Source: Candidatus Dojkabacteria bacterium
Lineage (GTDB): Bacteria > Patescibacteriota > Dojkabacteria > SC72 > JAFGCJ01
Assembly: GCA_016929645.1 (NCBI GenBank)
Contig: JAFGIK010000002.1
Span: 1-33,590, forward strand
Reading direction: 5' to 3'
Length of the DNA: 33,590 bases
Under the pieces are notes generated by a model. It was not told the DNA's origin, did not search any database, and worked only from the letters and a program-made list of their open reading frames with translations. Below, in pieces: positions 24,892 through 33,579 of the stretch (position 1 is the first letter of the stretch; the number at the start of each line of letters is the position of its first letter). A program made the translations under genes and the position numbers.

Positions 24892-25038
24892 ATGATTTAC
24901 AAAAGAGGAAAAGGGGCAAAGATTTATAGAAGCTCTGGTTTTAAGAACTATGGTTGCCTTGTAAGTTTGCTATTCTTCCCTTTGCAGGTCATTGCAATAG
25001 CAATAGGAACAATTATTAGTAAAATCCGTAAAGGATAA
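24892..25038 (+). CDS. Possible 48-aa membrane peptide
   Basis: ATG to TAA, 48 residues: a basic start (MIYKRGKGAKIYRSS), one hydrophobic span (CLVSLLFFPLQVIAIAIGTII) and a basic end (SKIRKG). The pattern of a positively charged single-span peptide is common for small membrane proteins, including toxin peptides. Its stop abuts the stop of the convergent 171-residue gene. No clear Shine-Dalgarno, so it may be fortuitous. Confidence 0.4.
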   Translation: MIYKRGKGAKIYRSSGFKNYGCLVSLLFFPLQVIAIAIGTIISKIRKG

Positions 25039-25554
25039 CTATTTTGCTTGAGAATCTTCTGGTATTTTTTCAACCCAATCTTCAAGGCTGAATGCCACTC
25101 CACCGCTTCTCATATCTTCCCAAGCAGAGTCGGTATCCTTTCTTGCCTGTGCAGTTAGTTCTTTTACTGCTGAGTTTTTCCCAAGAGTCGAGGAATAACC
25201 ATATTCAAGCGAAACTTGAACATTTTGAAGTCTATCAAAATCAATTTCATCATAACTAATTTCTGTAGGAAATAAGACCGTATAATCTCTACCAGGTAAT
25301 TTCCCCTCATCAAAACGTCTAACAACAAAATCACAATATGCAGAGCGATATGCAAATTCCGTAGGACGATATTGTTCTGGGTGTCTTAAATAATCGAGAA
25401 TAAATGAAGCATGAGGACTATAATAGTCTTTACCTTCATGTGGAGACATATAGTCTTTGACAATATTGACCTGTTCAGGGCTCAATCCTGCTAAATCAAG
25501 CCCACGAAAAGTATTTGCTGTTTCTGTTGGTTGAAAACCTGTTTCTCTTTGCAT
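25039..25554 (-). CDS. Unknown soluble protein, last gene of the type III RM operon
   Basis: 171 residues from the ATG at 25554 (a TTG two codons earlier is in frame). Not recognised. Acidic and soluble, with a proline/serine-rich start (GFQPTETANTFRGLDLAGLS), a middle rich in Tyr, His and Arg (HASFILDYLRHPEQYRPTEF) and a helical end (SAVKELTAQARKDTDSAWED). No membrane segment or metal-site pattern is evident. It is the sixth gene in a leftward series after regulator, Mod, Res and two other unknown proteins, separated from the fifth by 94 bp containing TA repeats. It resembles the two preceding unknown proteins in being poorer in Lys and richer in Arg and Asp/Glu than Mod and Res. Confidence 0.7.
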   Translation of the reverse strand: MQRETGFQPTETANTFRGLDLAGLSPEQVNIVKDYMSPHEGKDYYSPHASFILDYLRHPEQYRPTEFAYRSAYCDFVVRRFDEGKLPGRDYTVLFPTEISYDEIDFDRLQNVQVSLEYGYSSTLGKNSAVKELTAQARKDTDSAWEDMRSGGVAFSLEDWVEKIPEDSQAK

Positions 25555-25648
25555 ATCCAATAGTTAATAATTTAACTACTGGATTTTCTCATATATATAT
25601 ATATTGCAAGTTTCAATAGGTTTAACAAACTGTCTGATAGTATAAAAT

Positions 25649-26065
25649 CTAGCTTCTTTCATATCTAACAACACCGTCCACTCTTATTCCTTCTCCTCCA
25701 TCTAAGGCGTTGGGTCTTGCAAGTAAAAAAGTAGAATTTGAGGCATCTATAGTAAAGAAAGATTCTTTCGTCTCAGTCTCAATCGGTGTTGGTCCATAAC
25801 CCTCAGGACTAAATGAAAATGCTGAAACTTTTTTTCCAGATTCTCTTACAACCTTTATTCTTGCTATCGTGTCCTCTCGAATACTGCTTGGATCGGTTTT
25901 CGTTTGAAGCGTATACTTATCTCTGTATCCCTCAGGAGTAATATCAATCGAATAATCAGCAGGAATATCCCTAGCAGTTGCAAAGAGTAGACTGGATTCT
26001 AAATCTATTTGAGAAGCATCTCCAACATGTACAGGTGTTTTAAATTTATAATATATTATTGCCAT
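25649..26065 (-). CDS. Unknown small beta-rich protein
   Basis: 138 residues. Not recognised. Alternating hydrophobic/polar stretches (MAIIYYKFKTPVHVGD, SIDITPEGYRDKYTLQTK, ESFFTIDASNSTFLLARP) suggest a mostly beta fold. The motif SPEGYGP echoes the earlier TPEGYRD, perhaps an internal duplication of a beta-hairpin unit. It starts 12 bp after the 919-residue gene, so the two are almost certainly co-transcribed and perhaps form a complex. No Shine-Dalgarno visible. Confidence 0.7.
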   Translation of the reverse strand: MAIIYYKFKTPVHVGDASQIDLESSLLFATARDIPADYSIDITPEGYRDKYTLQTKTDPSSIREDTIARIKVVRESGKKVSAFSFSPEGYGPTPIETETKESFFTIDASNSTFLLARPNALDGGEGIRVDGVVRYERS

Positions 26066-26077
26066 AGTTATTAATTA

Positions 26078-28837
26078 TTATGAAATTATATCGTCTTTAG
26101 GTTCTGTCCATCTTCCTCGTTCTTTTTCAATATACCTCGCAAAATCTGTATTAGGATACTGCTCTTGAATTTGTCGTAAGACTGTCTCTGGCATATATGC
26201 TATCGCATTGTGCATAAAAGTTAAGCCTTCTCTCCAAACAGTACCATTGTATTTTATGTCATGTGGTACGACCATTTGGGTATACATTTCGTATAAAAAT
26301 GCTCCGATTTGCCCTTGTGCATTAGCATCGAAGTCATCTGGATATTCATCTTGAATTACAAACCTTCCTTTTACATAGTCAGCAATAGTGCCATGCAATC
26401 TTTGAATATCTCTGCCAGGTCTATTTCCAGGACCCACTTCCCATTGCATTTTCTGCCAAAAAGGAACTAATTTTCCTAAAACCCAAGGATAATACTCACT
26501 TGGTTTTACTTTTACTGCCTCAATATGTAAATATTCTTCGTATTGTGAATCAATTGATTTTAACTCTCGTGCAATACTTTCTAAATTGTACAAAGCATCT
26601 TTACGCCACTCTTGGGCTTGTTGCGTATTTGCTCGAACAACATCAGGCAATATTCGATTTTCTGCAACTTGTACGGCATAATCCCTAATTCTTTCTGAAT
26701 AAGATGCTAAAACCTGTAAATCTTCTATACTTGCAGATCGGAACATTTTTCTTCCATGCTCTCTGACTAGTCCAGATGCAGAACCAAGAATATGAGAGGT
26801 TTCCCCAGTAGGGAATCTAACTTCATCAACGGAACCTAAAGCTATTTCATAGATATCCAGTACAGTAGGAATCATTAAATGAGCTGCGTTTTCATCAACA
26901 TATTTAAAAGATTCATAAACTTGCCAAGCTATTGTTCCGACTTGTCTTTCTGTTAAATCTCCTGATTTCGCTAAATCCATCATCCTATGATACTCAGCTG
27001 GCAATGCTGTCATATGATAATCACCAAGCTTGATTCGTTTAATTACTCCACCAAAGAGTGTTTCTTCTCCATCCGTTAGCTCTCTTTCTCTTTGTGTTGT
27101 AGCTAATGCTTCTGCTTGATCTAAAAAGAAATTTTGTTGATCAATTTTAAGTGCTTCTGCCAATTCATCACTATAACGAGTTAGTGCATCATAACGAGCT
27201 TCTGCTTCAAGATATTCAGGTGTTTTATCTCCTCCAAAATTACTATGTGATAAGCTTCGTCTTTCATCAAAAGCTTGTAAAACCTCAGGCCTACTTCTTT
27301 CTGCTACAATTCTCATTTTTGTTTCCGCAAATCTCCTAAGTTGTTCACCGATTTGTCGATCTCCAAAAATTTGTGTTCCGAGAGATTCAAATACTTGTAA
27401 ATTTGACCCTTCTGCTACAAAGTCAATTGCATCTATTAATGCTAAGCCCATCTGCTCTCTACCTAAAATAAGAGGATCTTGGCCAAAAGCAATCGCTCTT
27501 TCATGTTGAGGAATAAAATCCTCTACAATACTGGAAGCTCTGGCTGAGACCTCTGGATCTGGTGATGCTAAAGCTACTGTTAGAGCATCTAAGACTATTC
27601 CATTTACTTGACTTGCTTCTGATCGTGCCCAACTTTCTTTTGTACCTCTTGCGATTTGTTTATGATAATCTTCTCTTACGGTTGAAGCAATTTCTCCATC
27701 CATTGTAAAAGCATCGAGAACCTGAATTAGATCATCTCTCAATAAAACTCTTCTGTCTGGGTTTTCGGCTCTTCTATATTCCCTAAGAAGGTCAACAACT
27801 CTACCTCTTTTAAATTGGAATTCGTCAGGTCCATCAGAAACTCTTCTTGCACCTTCTGGCAAGCGTGTTGTTATAGCCCTCACTAGTGCTTCGTGTGCTG
27901 GAACACTATCTGAATCGAGGATAATCCCTGCTAACTCACTCGGTCCGAAAGAATATTTTGGTTGAGGTCTATCTAATGACATCTCATCAATAACGAGTGC
28001 CTCGATTACTGGATGTGAACTTAAAGGTATTGCAGGTTCAGGAACTATTTCACCAAAATTATTTACTACTGGCTCGTGATTTTTCTGTCTTCTTGCTAAG
28101 ATTTCACCTGAAAGATGCTTATATGCTCTTAATAATGTTTGACCTTCTTCTGATTCTCTGAACTGCTCATCATTTAATCTACGATAATCTAACTCTGGAA
28201 ATTCTGATAAGATATCATCGATGGAAAGATCATGCCAATCTCGTCTTTGATCGTAGCTAATATTCGCATCAAGTTCATAAACCAAACTACTTAGATCTCC
28301 GCCACTTAAGTTTTGGTCAAGAAAATCTGAGTCAAATTCTGTACCATTCCTAAATAGCGTACGAACAAAACGCTCCTGATCGCTACCCCAACGCAAACCT
28401 CCATAATATTCTGAAAATGCTTCAAGGACTTCTGGCTCACCTGTTACCGTCTGCAACATCTCTTGTGCTGTAGCATAAGCTGTTTCATCATCAATCGGTT
28501 GACCTTCAAGTCGTCTTCGAGTTGCTTCAATTACCCCAAGACATAAAGCACCTTCTGACATTTGCTGTTTTCTTTCTGCACTAGCGGATTTAATTACAAC
28601 CGCTTGTCCAGATCTATCCGTATCTTTTCTATCAACTGCTATTTCAAATCCTGCTCCCTGCATTGCTGAAACAGTAGCGGAAACTAGTCCCTTATCCGCC
28701 TCATTTAAACTTTGATGTCCGTATATTACTGTTTTATACCTTGCTTTGTCTGTTTCAGATAAAGGAATAATTCCTGATTGTTCTGGTCTGCCTGTTGGCT
28801 GACCTGTTGGTTCAAAACTTTTTGGTGCCTCTGCCAT
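26078..28837 (-). CDS. Unknown 919-aa helical protein downstream of Res
   Basis: Not recognised. The first ~25 residues are Pro/Gly/Ser-rich and probably disordered; the rest is mainly helical, with a HEAT-like look in places (ALTVALASPDPEVSARASSIVEDFI, ENAAHLMIPTVLDIYEIALG). No Walker, nuclease or helicase motif stands out. It is rich in Arg, Glu and Asp, unlike the Lys-rich Mod and Res proteins, which may mean a separate origin. It lies 92 bp after Res on the same strand and 12 bp before the 138-residue gene. Position in the operon suggests an RM-associated defence or regulatory partner; that is inference. Confidence 0.75.
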   Translation of the reverse strand: MAEAPKSFEPTGQPTGRPEQSGIIPLSETDKARYKTVIYGHQSLNEADKGLVSATVSAMQGAGFEIAVDRKDTDRSGQAVVIKSASAERKQQMSEGALCLGVIEATRRRLEGQPIDDETAYATAQEMLQTVTGEPEVLEAFSEYYGGLRWGSDQERFVRTLFRNGTEFDSDFLDQNLSGGDLSSLVYELDANISYDQRRDWHDLSIDDILSEFPELDYRRLNDEQFRESEEGQTLLRAYKHLSGEILARRQKNHEPVVNNFGEIVPEPAIPLSSHPVIEALVIDEMSLDRPQPKYSFGPSELAGIILDSDSVPAHEALVRAITTRLPEGARRVSDGPDEFQFKRGRVVDLLREYRRAENPDRRVLLRDDLIQVLDAFTMDGEIASTVREDYHKQIARGTKESWARSEASQVNGIVLDALTVALASPDPEVSARASSIVEDFIPQHERAIAFGQDPLILGREQMGLALIDAIDFVAEGSNLQVFESLGTQIFGDRQIGEQLRRFAETKMRIVAERSRPEVLQAFDERRSLSHSNFGGDKTPEYLEAEARYDALTRYSDELAEALKIDQQNFFLDQAEALATTQRERELTDGEETLFGGVIKRIKLGDYHMTALPAEYHRMMDLAKSGDLTERQVGTIAWQVYESFKYVDENAAHLMIPTVLDIYEIALGSVDEVRFPTGETSHILGSASGLVREHGRKMFRSASIEDLQVLASYSERIRDYAVQVAENRILPDVVRANTQQAQEWRKDALYNLESIARELKSIDSQYEEYLHIEAVKVKPSEYYPWVLGKLVPFWQKMQWEVGPGNRPGRDIQRLHGTIADYVKGRFVIQDEYPDDFDANAQGQIGAFLYEMYTQMVVPHDIKYNGTVWREGLTFMHNAIAYMPETVLRQIQEQYPNTDFARYIEKERGRWTEPKDDIIS

Positions 28838-28929
28838 ATTAATATTACTTTAATAATTTATTTTTTTTATAACTCATTTTCTTAAGCTATTTTATCTCAT
28901 TTCAAGTTTATTTGCATTTTCGTTTTTGT

Positions 28930-31302
28930 TTATGCAAATATATCCTCCATCTTCTTCCAACCATCCAAATTTCCAAGGGTGTACTTATAATCTTCATTAT
29001 CGTTGTAATACCATGTACCATTCTCAAATATTGCTATACCACCAATATAGTCTTTACCAAGCTCCTTCAATTTTTTAGCTAGCGACTCAGCTCGTCCTTC
29101 TGTATCAGTAGCCGTTCTTCCTGCTTTAGTATCGAATATTCCGATTCTGCCATCTTTAAACCTAACTATCCAATCTGGATAAAACAACGCATCTTCTTGT
29201 TTAGAGGTATTGAAATATTTAACTGCGAAATAGTCTTTTCCGCTGTCTCCATTCTTAAACCACCACTCAAGATAATCCATTTTCGTATCAAGGTATTTCA
29301 TAAACTTTTCTTCATTCTCTCTACCGTCATAATCCTTTCTGATATAGTACTTGTCTAATACGCAAAGCATTTGTTCCAGTTCCTCGTAGTCTTCTGTATA
29401 AGCATATTCATCTTGAACAGAAAATACTGGGGTTTCATCTTTCTCTACCTTAGCTATCTTTTCTTTTAACAATTCTTGAAGTATAGGGCGATACTCCTTT
29501 AATGCTTGTGTGATTGCTTGTTTGAAAATACTACTTTCACGCTTTAATACATCATAAATAAATACTTTGTAGTAGTATGAGCTATCTTCATTAAAAATAC
29601 CTTTAAACCAAACCCTTATTGCTGATTTTAATGGACTCCAAGACCTTGCAATATTAGTTATTTTGGCTTCTTTCTCTGTTTGCTCCTTCAAAATTTCAAA
29701 GCATAAATAGTTGAATGTTTTTTCTACATCTTGATGAGACATTTCAAGATCAACATCTTCACCTGCATTAGCAAATTCAAGGTTAATTTGGTCGAAATCT
29801 GTAAATTCAGCATTGACTATGATCTTACTTGTCAGTATTGGGTTTAGTTCAACACCTTTTTGCTGTAACTTATCCTTCGCTTTCCCTAAAATATCGTCAT
29901 TAGTGATTCCAAAATAATTATTCATCGAACCAAGAAAACTAATTTGGAACTTTGATGAATTACTCAAATCTCCATAATCAACCCTCGTAACAAAAGCAGA
30001 TTGAATTTCGACATTTGTAATATTTCCCTTCCTTTTAGCGATATAAATGAGTGGCTTATTAAATCTTGATTGATCTGGAATAGTAACCTCAGTTCTCTTA
30101 TAGTTTGTGTATAGATATCCTGTTCTTAGATCAGAATAGTCCTTGTAATCCTCGTTATTTTCAGGATCAGGCATCCTTAGTATTCTTCCGATTGTTTGAG
30201 TATAAAATGTAGGAGAAGTAATTTCTCTAAACATCACTAAAATGTGTGCCCTCGGACAGTCCCAACCTGTTCCTGCGGCTTGTTTAAAAAGCATAAAATC
30301 CACATCACTATCATTCTCAGTAATGAATTCCATGTTTTTCTGCTTTCCATCAAACCACATTGCAACTCGATCGTCTTTAATCCCTTTTTTGTTGAGAGTT
30401 TCTAATACAACCTGTTCCTTAGTTTTTTGTCCGATTTCAATTAGTTTTTTGTCGTCATTGGGAAGTTGGATTAGTATGAGAGGATTGATTTCTTTATTAA
30501 TCTTTTTATATTGTTCAACAATTTCGTCTCTTTTGCTAATTGCTAAATCAATAAGTACCTCATCTAAGTCTTGTCCTGTAAACTTTTGTAAGTCTTCATC
30601 CGTTTGAACAACTATCTTTTCTTTAATTAGACCTTCCTCAACCACTTTTTGTCTTGGGACTTCAACATATCCTGCTTCATTGTTCTTAACTTGAGAAAAT
30701 GAGGGCTCCTCTTCTGGTGTTGCTGATACTTTAACTATTACCTTCGGATTAATATAATCAATTATTTCCTGTGCTAAATTTGTTCTACTATTTTTATGTG
30801 ATTCATCAACTATAAGGATGATTTCTCTGTTGGCTTCGTGAGTCGCATCTATCATATCTTCAAAATATTTACCACTTTCTTTCTGCATTAACTCATCTTC
30901 TGGTCTTCTTAAAATTCTATTTTCTGCACTTTTTGATACAACTTTCTGCCAGTTTATGAATAGGATGTCGTTTTTCAAAAGCACACCTCTGGAATCAATA
31001 TCCTGAACAGTTAATAATTCATTTTCGAGAGTATTTTCAAAATATTTGAAAAACTTCTCTTTGCTTTGCATTGCCAACTCATCACTAAATGTGATCCAGA
31101 TGAAAGCTTTATCAGCATCCCAATTTGGTAGATGGTTCAATCCCTTAATACAGTGTGCCATCATAAAAGTTTTTCCACTTCCTGTTGGTGACTTGAATAC
31201 CAATGGGATTTGTCTCTTAGAGGTTCTCCATATCGTTGACAGAGAAGTTAGGAGTTCTTCTACTGCGGATTTCTGAAATTCTAATAAATTGAATTGTGCC
31301 AT
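28930..31302 (-). CDS. res: Type III restriction enzyme Res subunit (helicase-nuclease)
   Basis: 790 residues. An SF2 helicase core: SPTGSGKT (Walker A, 38-45), VDESH (Walker B, 165-169), VSATP (192-196), and QTIGRILRMPDPE (motif VI). Near the C-terminus, YPDWIVRFKDGRIGIFDTKAG is the PD-(D/E)XK nuclease (PD, then DTK). With Mod it would cut DNA after ATP-driven communication between two unmethylated sites. All key residues are present. It starts two bases after the Mod stop, the usual mod-res order. Somewhat shorter than the classical ~970-residue Res proteins, but the domain set is complete. Confidence 0.93.
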   Translation of the reverse strand: MAQFNLLEFQKSAVEELLTSLSTIWRTSKRQIPLVFKSPTGSGKTFMMAHCIKGLNHLPNWDADKAFIWITFSDELAMQSKEKFFKYFENTLENELLTVQDIDSRGVLLKNDILFINWQKVVSKSAENRILRRPEDELMQKESGKYFEDMIDATHEANREIILIVDESHKNSRTNLAQEIIDYINPKVIVKVSATPEEEPSFSQVKNNEAGYVEVPRQKVVEEGLIKEKIVVQTDEDLQKFTGQDLDEVLIDLAISKRDEIVEQYKKINKEINPLILIQLPNDDKKLIEIGQKTKEQVVLETLNKKGIKDDRVAMWFDGKQKNMEFITENDSDVDFMLFKQAAGTGWDCPRAHILVMFREITSPTFYTQTIGRILRMPDPENNEDYKDYSDLRTGYLYTNYKRTEVTIPDQSRFNKPLIYIAKRKGNITNVEIQSAFVTRVDYGDLSNSSKFQISFLGSMNNYFGITNDDILGKAKDKLQQKGVELNPILTSKIIVNAEFTDFDQINLEFANAGEDVDLEMSHQDVEKTFNYLCFEILKEQTEKEAKITNIARSWSPLKSAIRVWFKGIFNEDSSYYYKVFIYDVLKRESSIFKQAITQALKEYRPILQELLKEKIAKVEKDETPVFSVQDEYAYTEDYEELEQMLCVLDKYYIRKDYDGRENEEKFMKYLDTKMDYLEWWFKNGDSGKDYFAVKYFNTSKQEDALFYPDWIVRFKDGRIGIFDTKAGRTATDTEGRAESLAKKLKELGKDYIGGIAIFENGTWYYNDNEDYKYTLGNLDGWKKMEDIFA

Positions 31303-31304
31303 AG

Positions 31305-32978
31305 TTATTTCGTATTCAAGTTATAAATTTGTTTATAAATTTCGAGAATTGGAGCAGGAATTGTTTTCACCTTAGCATCCTTTATCTCTGCAAAATCATC
31401 TGGAAATTCATTATCACCCCAACTAAATACATAGATGGAGACAGGTTTATCAAGTTTTTTAACAATACTCTTAAACTTCTCAAAGTTAGTCATTTCTTCT
31501 CTGAAATAGATAGCTGTATATCTATCATTACTTTCATAAAGTTGCATCCAATCGTCTTTATTTATCAAATCCAGAGTATTTTCAGATAATGCAAGTAATT
31601 CCCCTGCATTGTGGGCTAACTCAACTTTATCTTCATCTTTTATGTTTAAGATATTTCTATTACCAACAAAGGATGTTCTATAAAACTTTAAAGAATTTCC
31701 CAAGCCCTCAATTTTGTTACTTCGTCTATTTTCGCCAATTATCTGCAATTCATTTCCTACAACCTTTTTGATAAGCTTCTCCCACTTGTTTGTTGAAGTT
31801 TCAGCTATAAGGTTAACCTCCTCATTAATTCTTTGAGCATTTGCCAAAGTTTTAAATGAAATCTTTTCTCTAAATAGAATCTTTTTAATTGTTCCTAAAT
31901 AAGTATAACCCTCAACGACTTTTTTTTGTCGTGGATAACACACATCTGTCATGATATTGTTCTCGTTATTTGTTATTAATATGCATTGTCTATTTAGTCC
32001 ATCATCTTCATTTAGTTCCATAACCGCTTGACCTGTTGTTCCAGATCCTGCAAAAAAATCAAGAATTATTTGTTTTTGTTTAGATTTCTTTTTTTTACTT
32101 GAAATGGAAAGCAAATATTTAATTAATGCAACAGACTTTGGTTGATCAAAAACCTTCCTTCCTTCAAACATATAGTTGAGTAATGAAGTTCCATCTTTAT
32201 TAAAACCGACTATATCAGATGGGAGTAAGGTATCTGGCGGTACACCTTCTTTAACATTTCTTAAATACCTTTTAGCCTTAGGTTCTTTTCCTGAAAATAT
32301 TATCAGCCCTTCTTCATACATCCTCAATAAGTTCGTTTTTGAATACCTCGGATAGTTTCCTCTCGGTGCAGACCACTTCACCCCATTCGGAAACTCTACT
32401 TCATATGGTTCATAAAAATTGCGAGCATAAATAGGGTCAAGCTTATATTTACCATTACCATCGTTATCATCAAAAGGATAGCTTGATGATTTGTCCTTAA
32501 AAAATCGTAAATAAGTGTCTGAATCGCCAGCAACGATCAACTGAGATTTGTTTTTTGCGTATACAAGGATATACTCGGTATTTTGATTGAAGTCTTTGCT
32601 TGAGTTTCTTGTTGTATGCATCCCTCTCCATATAAGATGTGCAAGAAAGTTATCCTCACCAAAGATTTCATTGCATAAAAGCTTTAATTGGGCGAACTCA
32701 TGATAGTCGATGCTAATAAAAATAATACCATCAGTGCTAAGTAGGCTTTTTGACAGTTCAAGTCTTTTGTGTAGAAAAGATAACCAATAACTATGACGAA
32801 AAGGGCTGTTAACATCAACGGTCGTTCCATCTGGATATTTGTCAATAACTCTCTTATCCTTATACTTAAAGCCATCTGATGTGGTGTTGTAAGGAGGATC
32901 GATGTATATCACGTCTACCTTCCCTTTATGAGTGTAATTCAAACAGGTAAGAGCATGATAGTTATCTCCTTCAATCAA
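31305..32978 (-). CDS. mod: Type III Mod DNA N6-adenine methyltransferase (main part)
   Basis: 557 residues from a TTG. IEGDNYHAL, then VIYIDPPYNT (DPPY catalytic motif at 27-30) and, about 280 residues later, ILDFFAGSGTTGQAVMELN (SAM-binding FxGxG): the DPPY-first order is the beta-class of Type III Mod and similar enzymes. The long insert between motifs holds target recognition. Mod methylates adenine and gives sequence specificity to Res. The real N-terminus lies in the adjacent frame (32975-33184): in the family GDNYHAL is preceded by a KPxxILIE segment and a coiled-coil, which here are split off by a shift of one or two bases. It could be made by reinitiation at the TTGA overlap, but the truncated start cuts the first beta strand. 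Confidence 0.9.
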   Translation of the reverse strand: MIEGDNYHALTCLNYTHKGKVDVIYIDPPYNTTSDGFKYKDKRVIDKYPDGTTVDVNSPFRHSYWLSFLHKRLELSKSLLSTDGIIFISIDYHEFAQLKLLCNEIFGEDNFLAHLIWRGMHTTRNSSKDFNQNTEYILVYAKNKSQLIVAGDSDTYLRFFKDKSSSYPFDDNDGNGKYKLDPIYARNFYEPYEVEFPNGVKWSAPRGNYPRYSKTNLLRMYEEGLIIFSGKEPKAKRYLRNVKEGVPPDTLLPSDIVGFNKDGTSLLNYMFEGRKVFDQPKSVALIKYLLSISSKKKKSKQKQIILDFFAGSGTTGQAVMELNEDDGLNRQCILITNNENNIMTDVCYPRQKKVVEGYTYLGTIKKILFREKISFKTLANAQRINEEVNLIAETSTNKWEKLIKKVVGNELQIIGENRRSNKIEGLGNSLKFYRTSFVGNRNILNIKDEDKVELAHNAGELLALSENTLDLINKDDWMQLYESNDRYTAIYFREEMTNFEKFKSIVKKLDKPVSIYVFSWGDNEFPDDFAEIKDAKVKTIPAPILEIYKQIYNLNTK

Positions 32979-33184
32979 AATATGAGCGGTTTTCCGTCAT
33001 CGTTTTTTATCGCTAATTCAGGTACTTCCTTAAGTGTAGGTAACTTGTTTTCAACATCATCTTCAAATGCCTCTGGAACATCCATCCATACAAGTCCATA
33101 CTTTTGTTTCTTAACAGACTTTTTAAGCCGCTCAACTTGTTTTTTTAGTTTTAAAATTTCATTTTGATAATCGTTATTATTCAT
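32975..33184 (-). CDS. mod: N-terminal fragment of the Type III Mod protein (frameshifted)
   Basis: 69 residues: an N-terminal coiled coil (NEILKLKKQVERLKKSVKK), then YGLVWMDVPEAFEDDVENKL and PTLKEVPELAIKNDDGKP, the standard N-terminus of Type III Mod proteins. The frame then leaves the family pattern and ends in LIF and TGA. Reading CAT ATT TTG ATT in the next frame restores HILIEGDNYHAL, so near 32985 two bases were gained or one lost. Together the pieces make ~626 residues, normal for Mod. It overlaps the upstream regulator by eight bases. Confidence 0.85.
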   Translation of the reverse strand: MNNNDYQNEILKLKKQVERLKKSVKKQKYGLVWMDVPEAFEDDVENKLPTLKEVPELAIKNDDGKPLIF

Positions 33185-33422
33185 TTTTATGGGTTGGGTT
33201 GTTATCTAAATTAATTTTGCCTAACAACAAATCCACCGATGCATCTAATGCATCAGCTATCCGCTTGATAGTTTTAACCGTTGGGTTTTGAACACTACCT
33301 CTTTCGATCTTAATCAATGTCGTATAAGAAACACCAGATTTTTGAGCGAGCTCTTCCTGTGTCATATCTTTCTTTTTTCTTAACTCTTGTATGATCTCAC
33401 CAATATGTTGAGACTTTTCCAT
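33177..33422 (-). CDS. XRE-family helix-turn-helix regulator, probable controller of the RM operon
   Basis: 81 residues: a single HTH_3 domain, IIQELRKKKDMTQEELAQKSGVSYTTLIKIERG, followed by PTVKTIKRIADALDASVDLLLG, as in XRE/controller (C) proteins. Such regulators time expression of restriction relative to methylation and bind palindromic sites upstream of their own gene. The gene overlaps mod by eight bases, heads the operon, and has AGGA five bases before its ATG and a good promoter with inverted repeats upstream. Confidence 0.92.
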   Translation of the reverse strand: MEKSQHIGEIIQELRKKKDMTQEELAQKSGVSYTTLIKIERGSVQNPTVKTIKRIADALDASVDLLLGKINLDNNPTHKNE

Positions 33423-33459
33423 TCTCGTATTCCTAGCAAAGTAAGGTTACAAATAATCT

Positions 33460-33488
33460 ATCATAAAGTGTAGAAGAAATAAAGCCAA
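33460..33488 (-). promoter_or_regulatory. Promoter of the RM operon, TTGGCT-17-TATGAT
   Basis: On the minus strand TTGGCT (33483-33488), 17 bp, TATGAT (33460-33465). Transcription would start near 33453, giving a ~30-nt leader with AGGA before the ATG at 33422. Confidence 0.6.
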
Positions 33489-33497
33489 CTTTCTTTG

Positions 33498-33534
33498 CTT
33501 ACTTTCTATTTCGGCTAGAGATAAAGAAAGTAAG
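33498..33534. promoter_or_regulatory. Inverted repeat, likely operator for the XRE regulator
   Basis: CTTACTTTCT (33498-33507) and AGAAAGTAAG (33525-33534) are perfect complements 17 bp apart, just upstream of the -35 box of the RM operon; CTTTCTTTG at 33490-33498 is a further partial half-site. Spaced half-sites before a controller gene fit a C-protein-style operator. Confidence 0.5.
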
Positions 33535-33550
33535 TTTAACTTGCTCAAAA

Positions 33551-33579
33551 TTTGAGGGTTTAACCTTTCAACCCTCAAA
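33551..33579 (-). terminator. Strong hairpin at the right edge, possible terminator of a gene to the right
   Basis: TTTGAGGGTT (33551-33560) pairs with AACCCTCAAA (33570-33579) around a nine-base loop. Read leftward it is followed by ATTTTG, a short U-tract. It could end a transcript entering from the right and insulate the RM operon. The gene it would serve is outside the window. Confidence 0.5.

Noticed and set aside
22883-33422. BREX or DISARM system
   Set aside because: The methylase/helicase pair is plainly type III Mod/Res. The restriction-methylase tail at 23760-23879 is only 39 codons, and no PglZ, BrxC-type ATPase or DrmB gene is seen.
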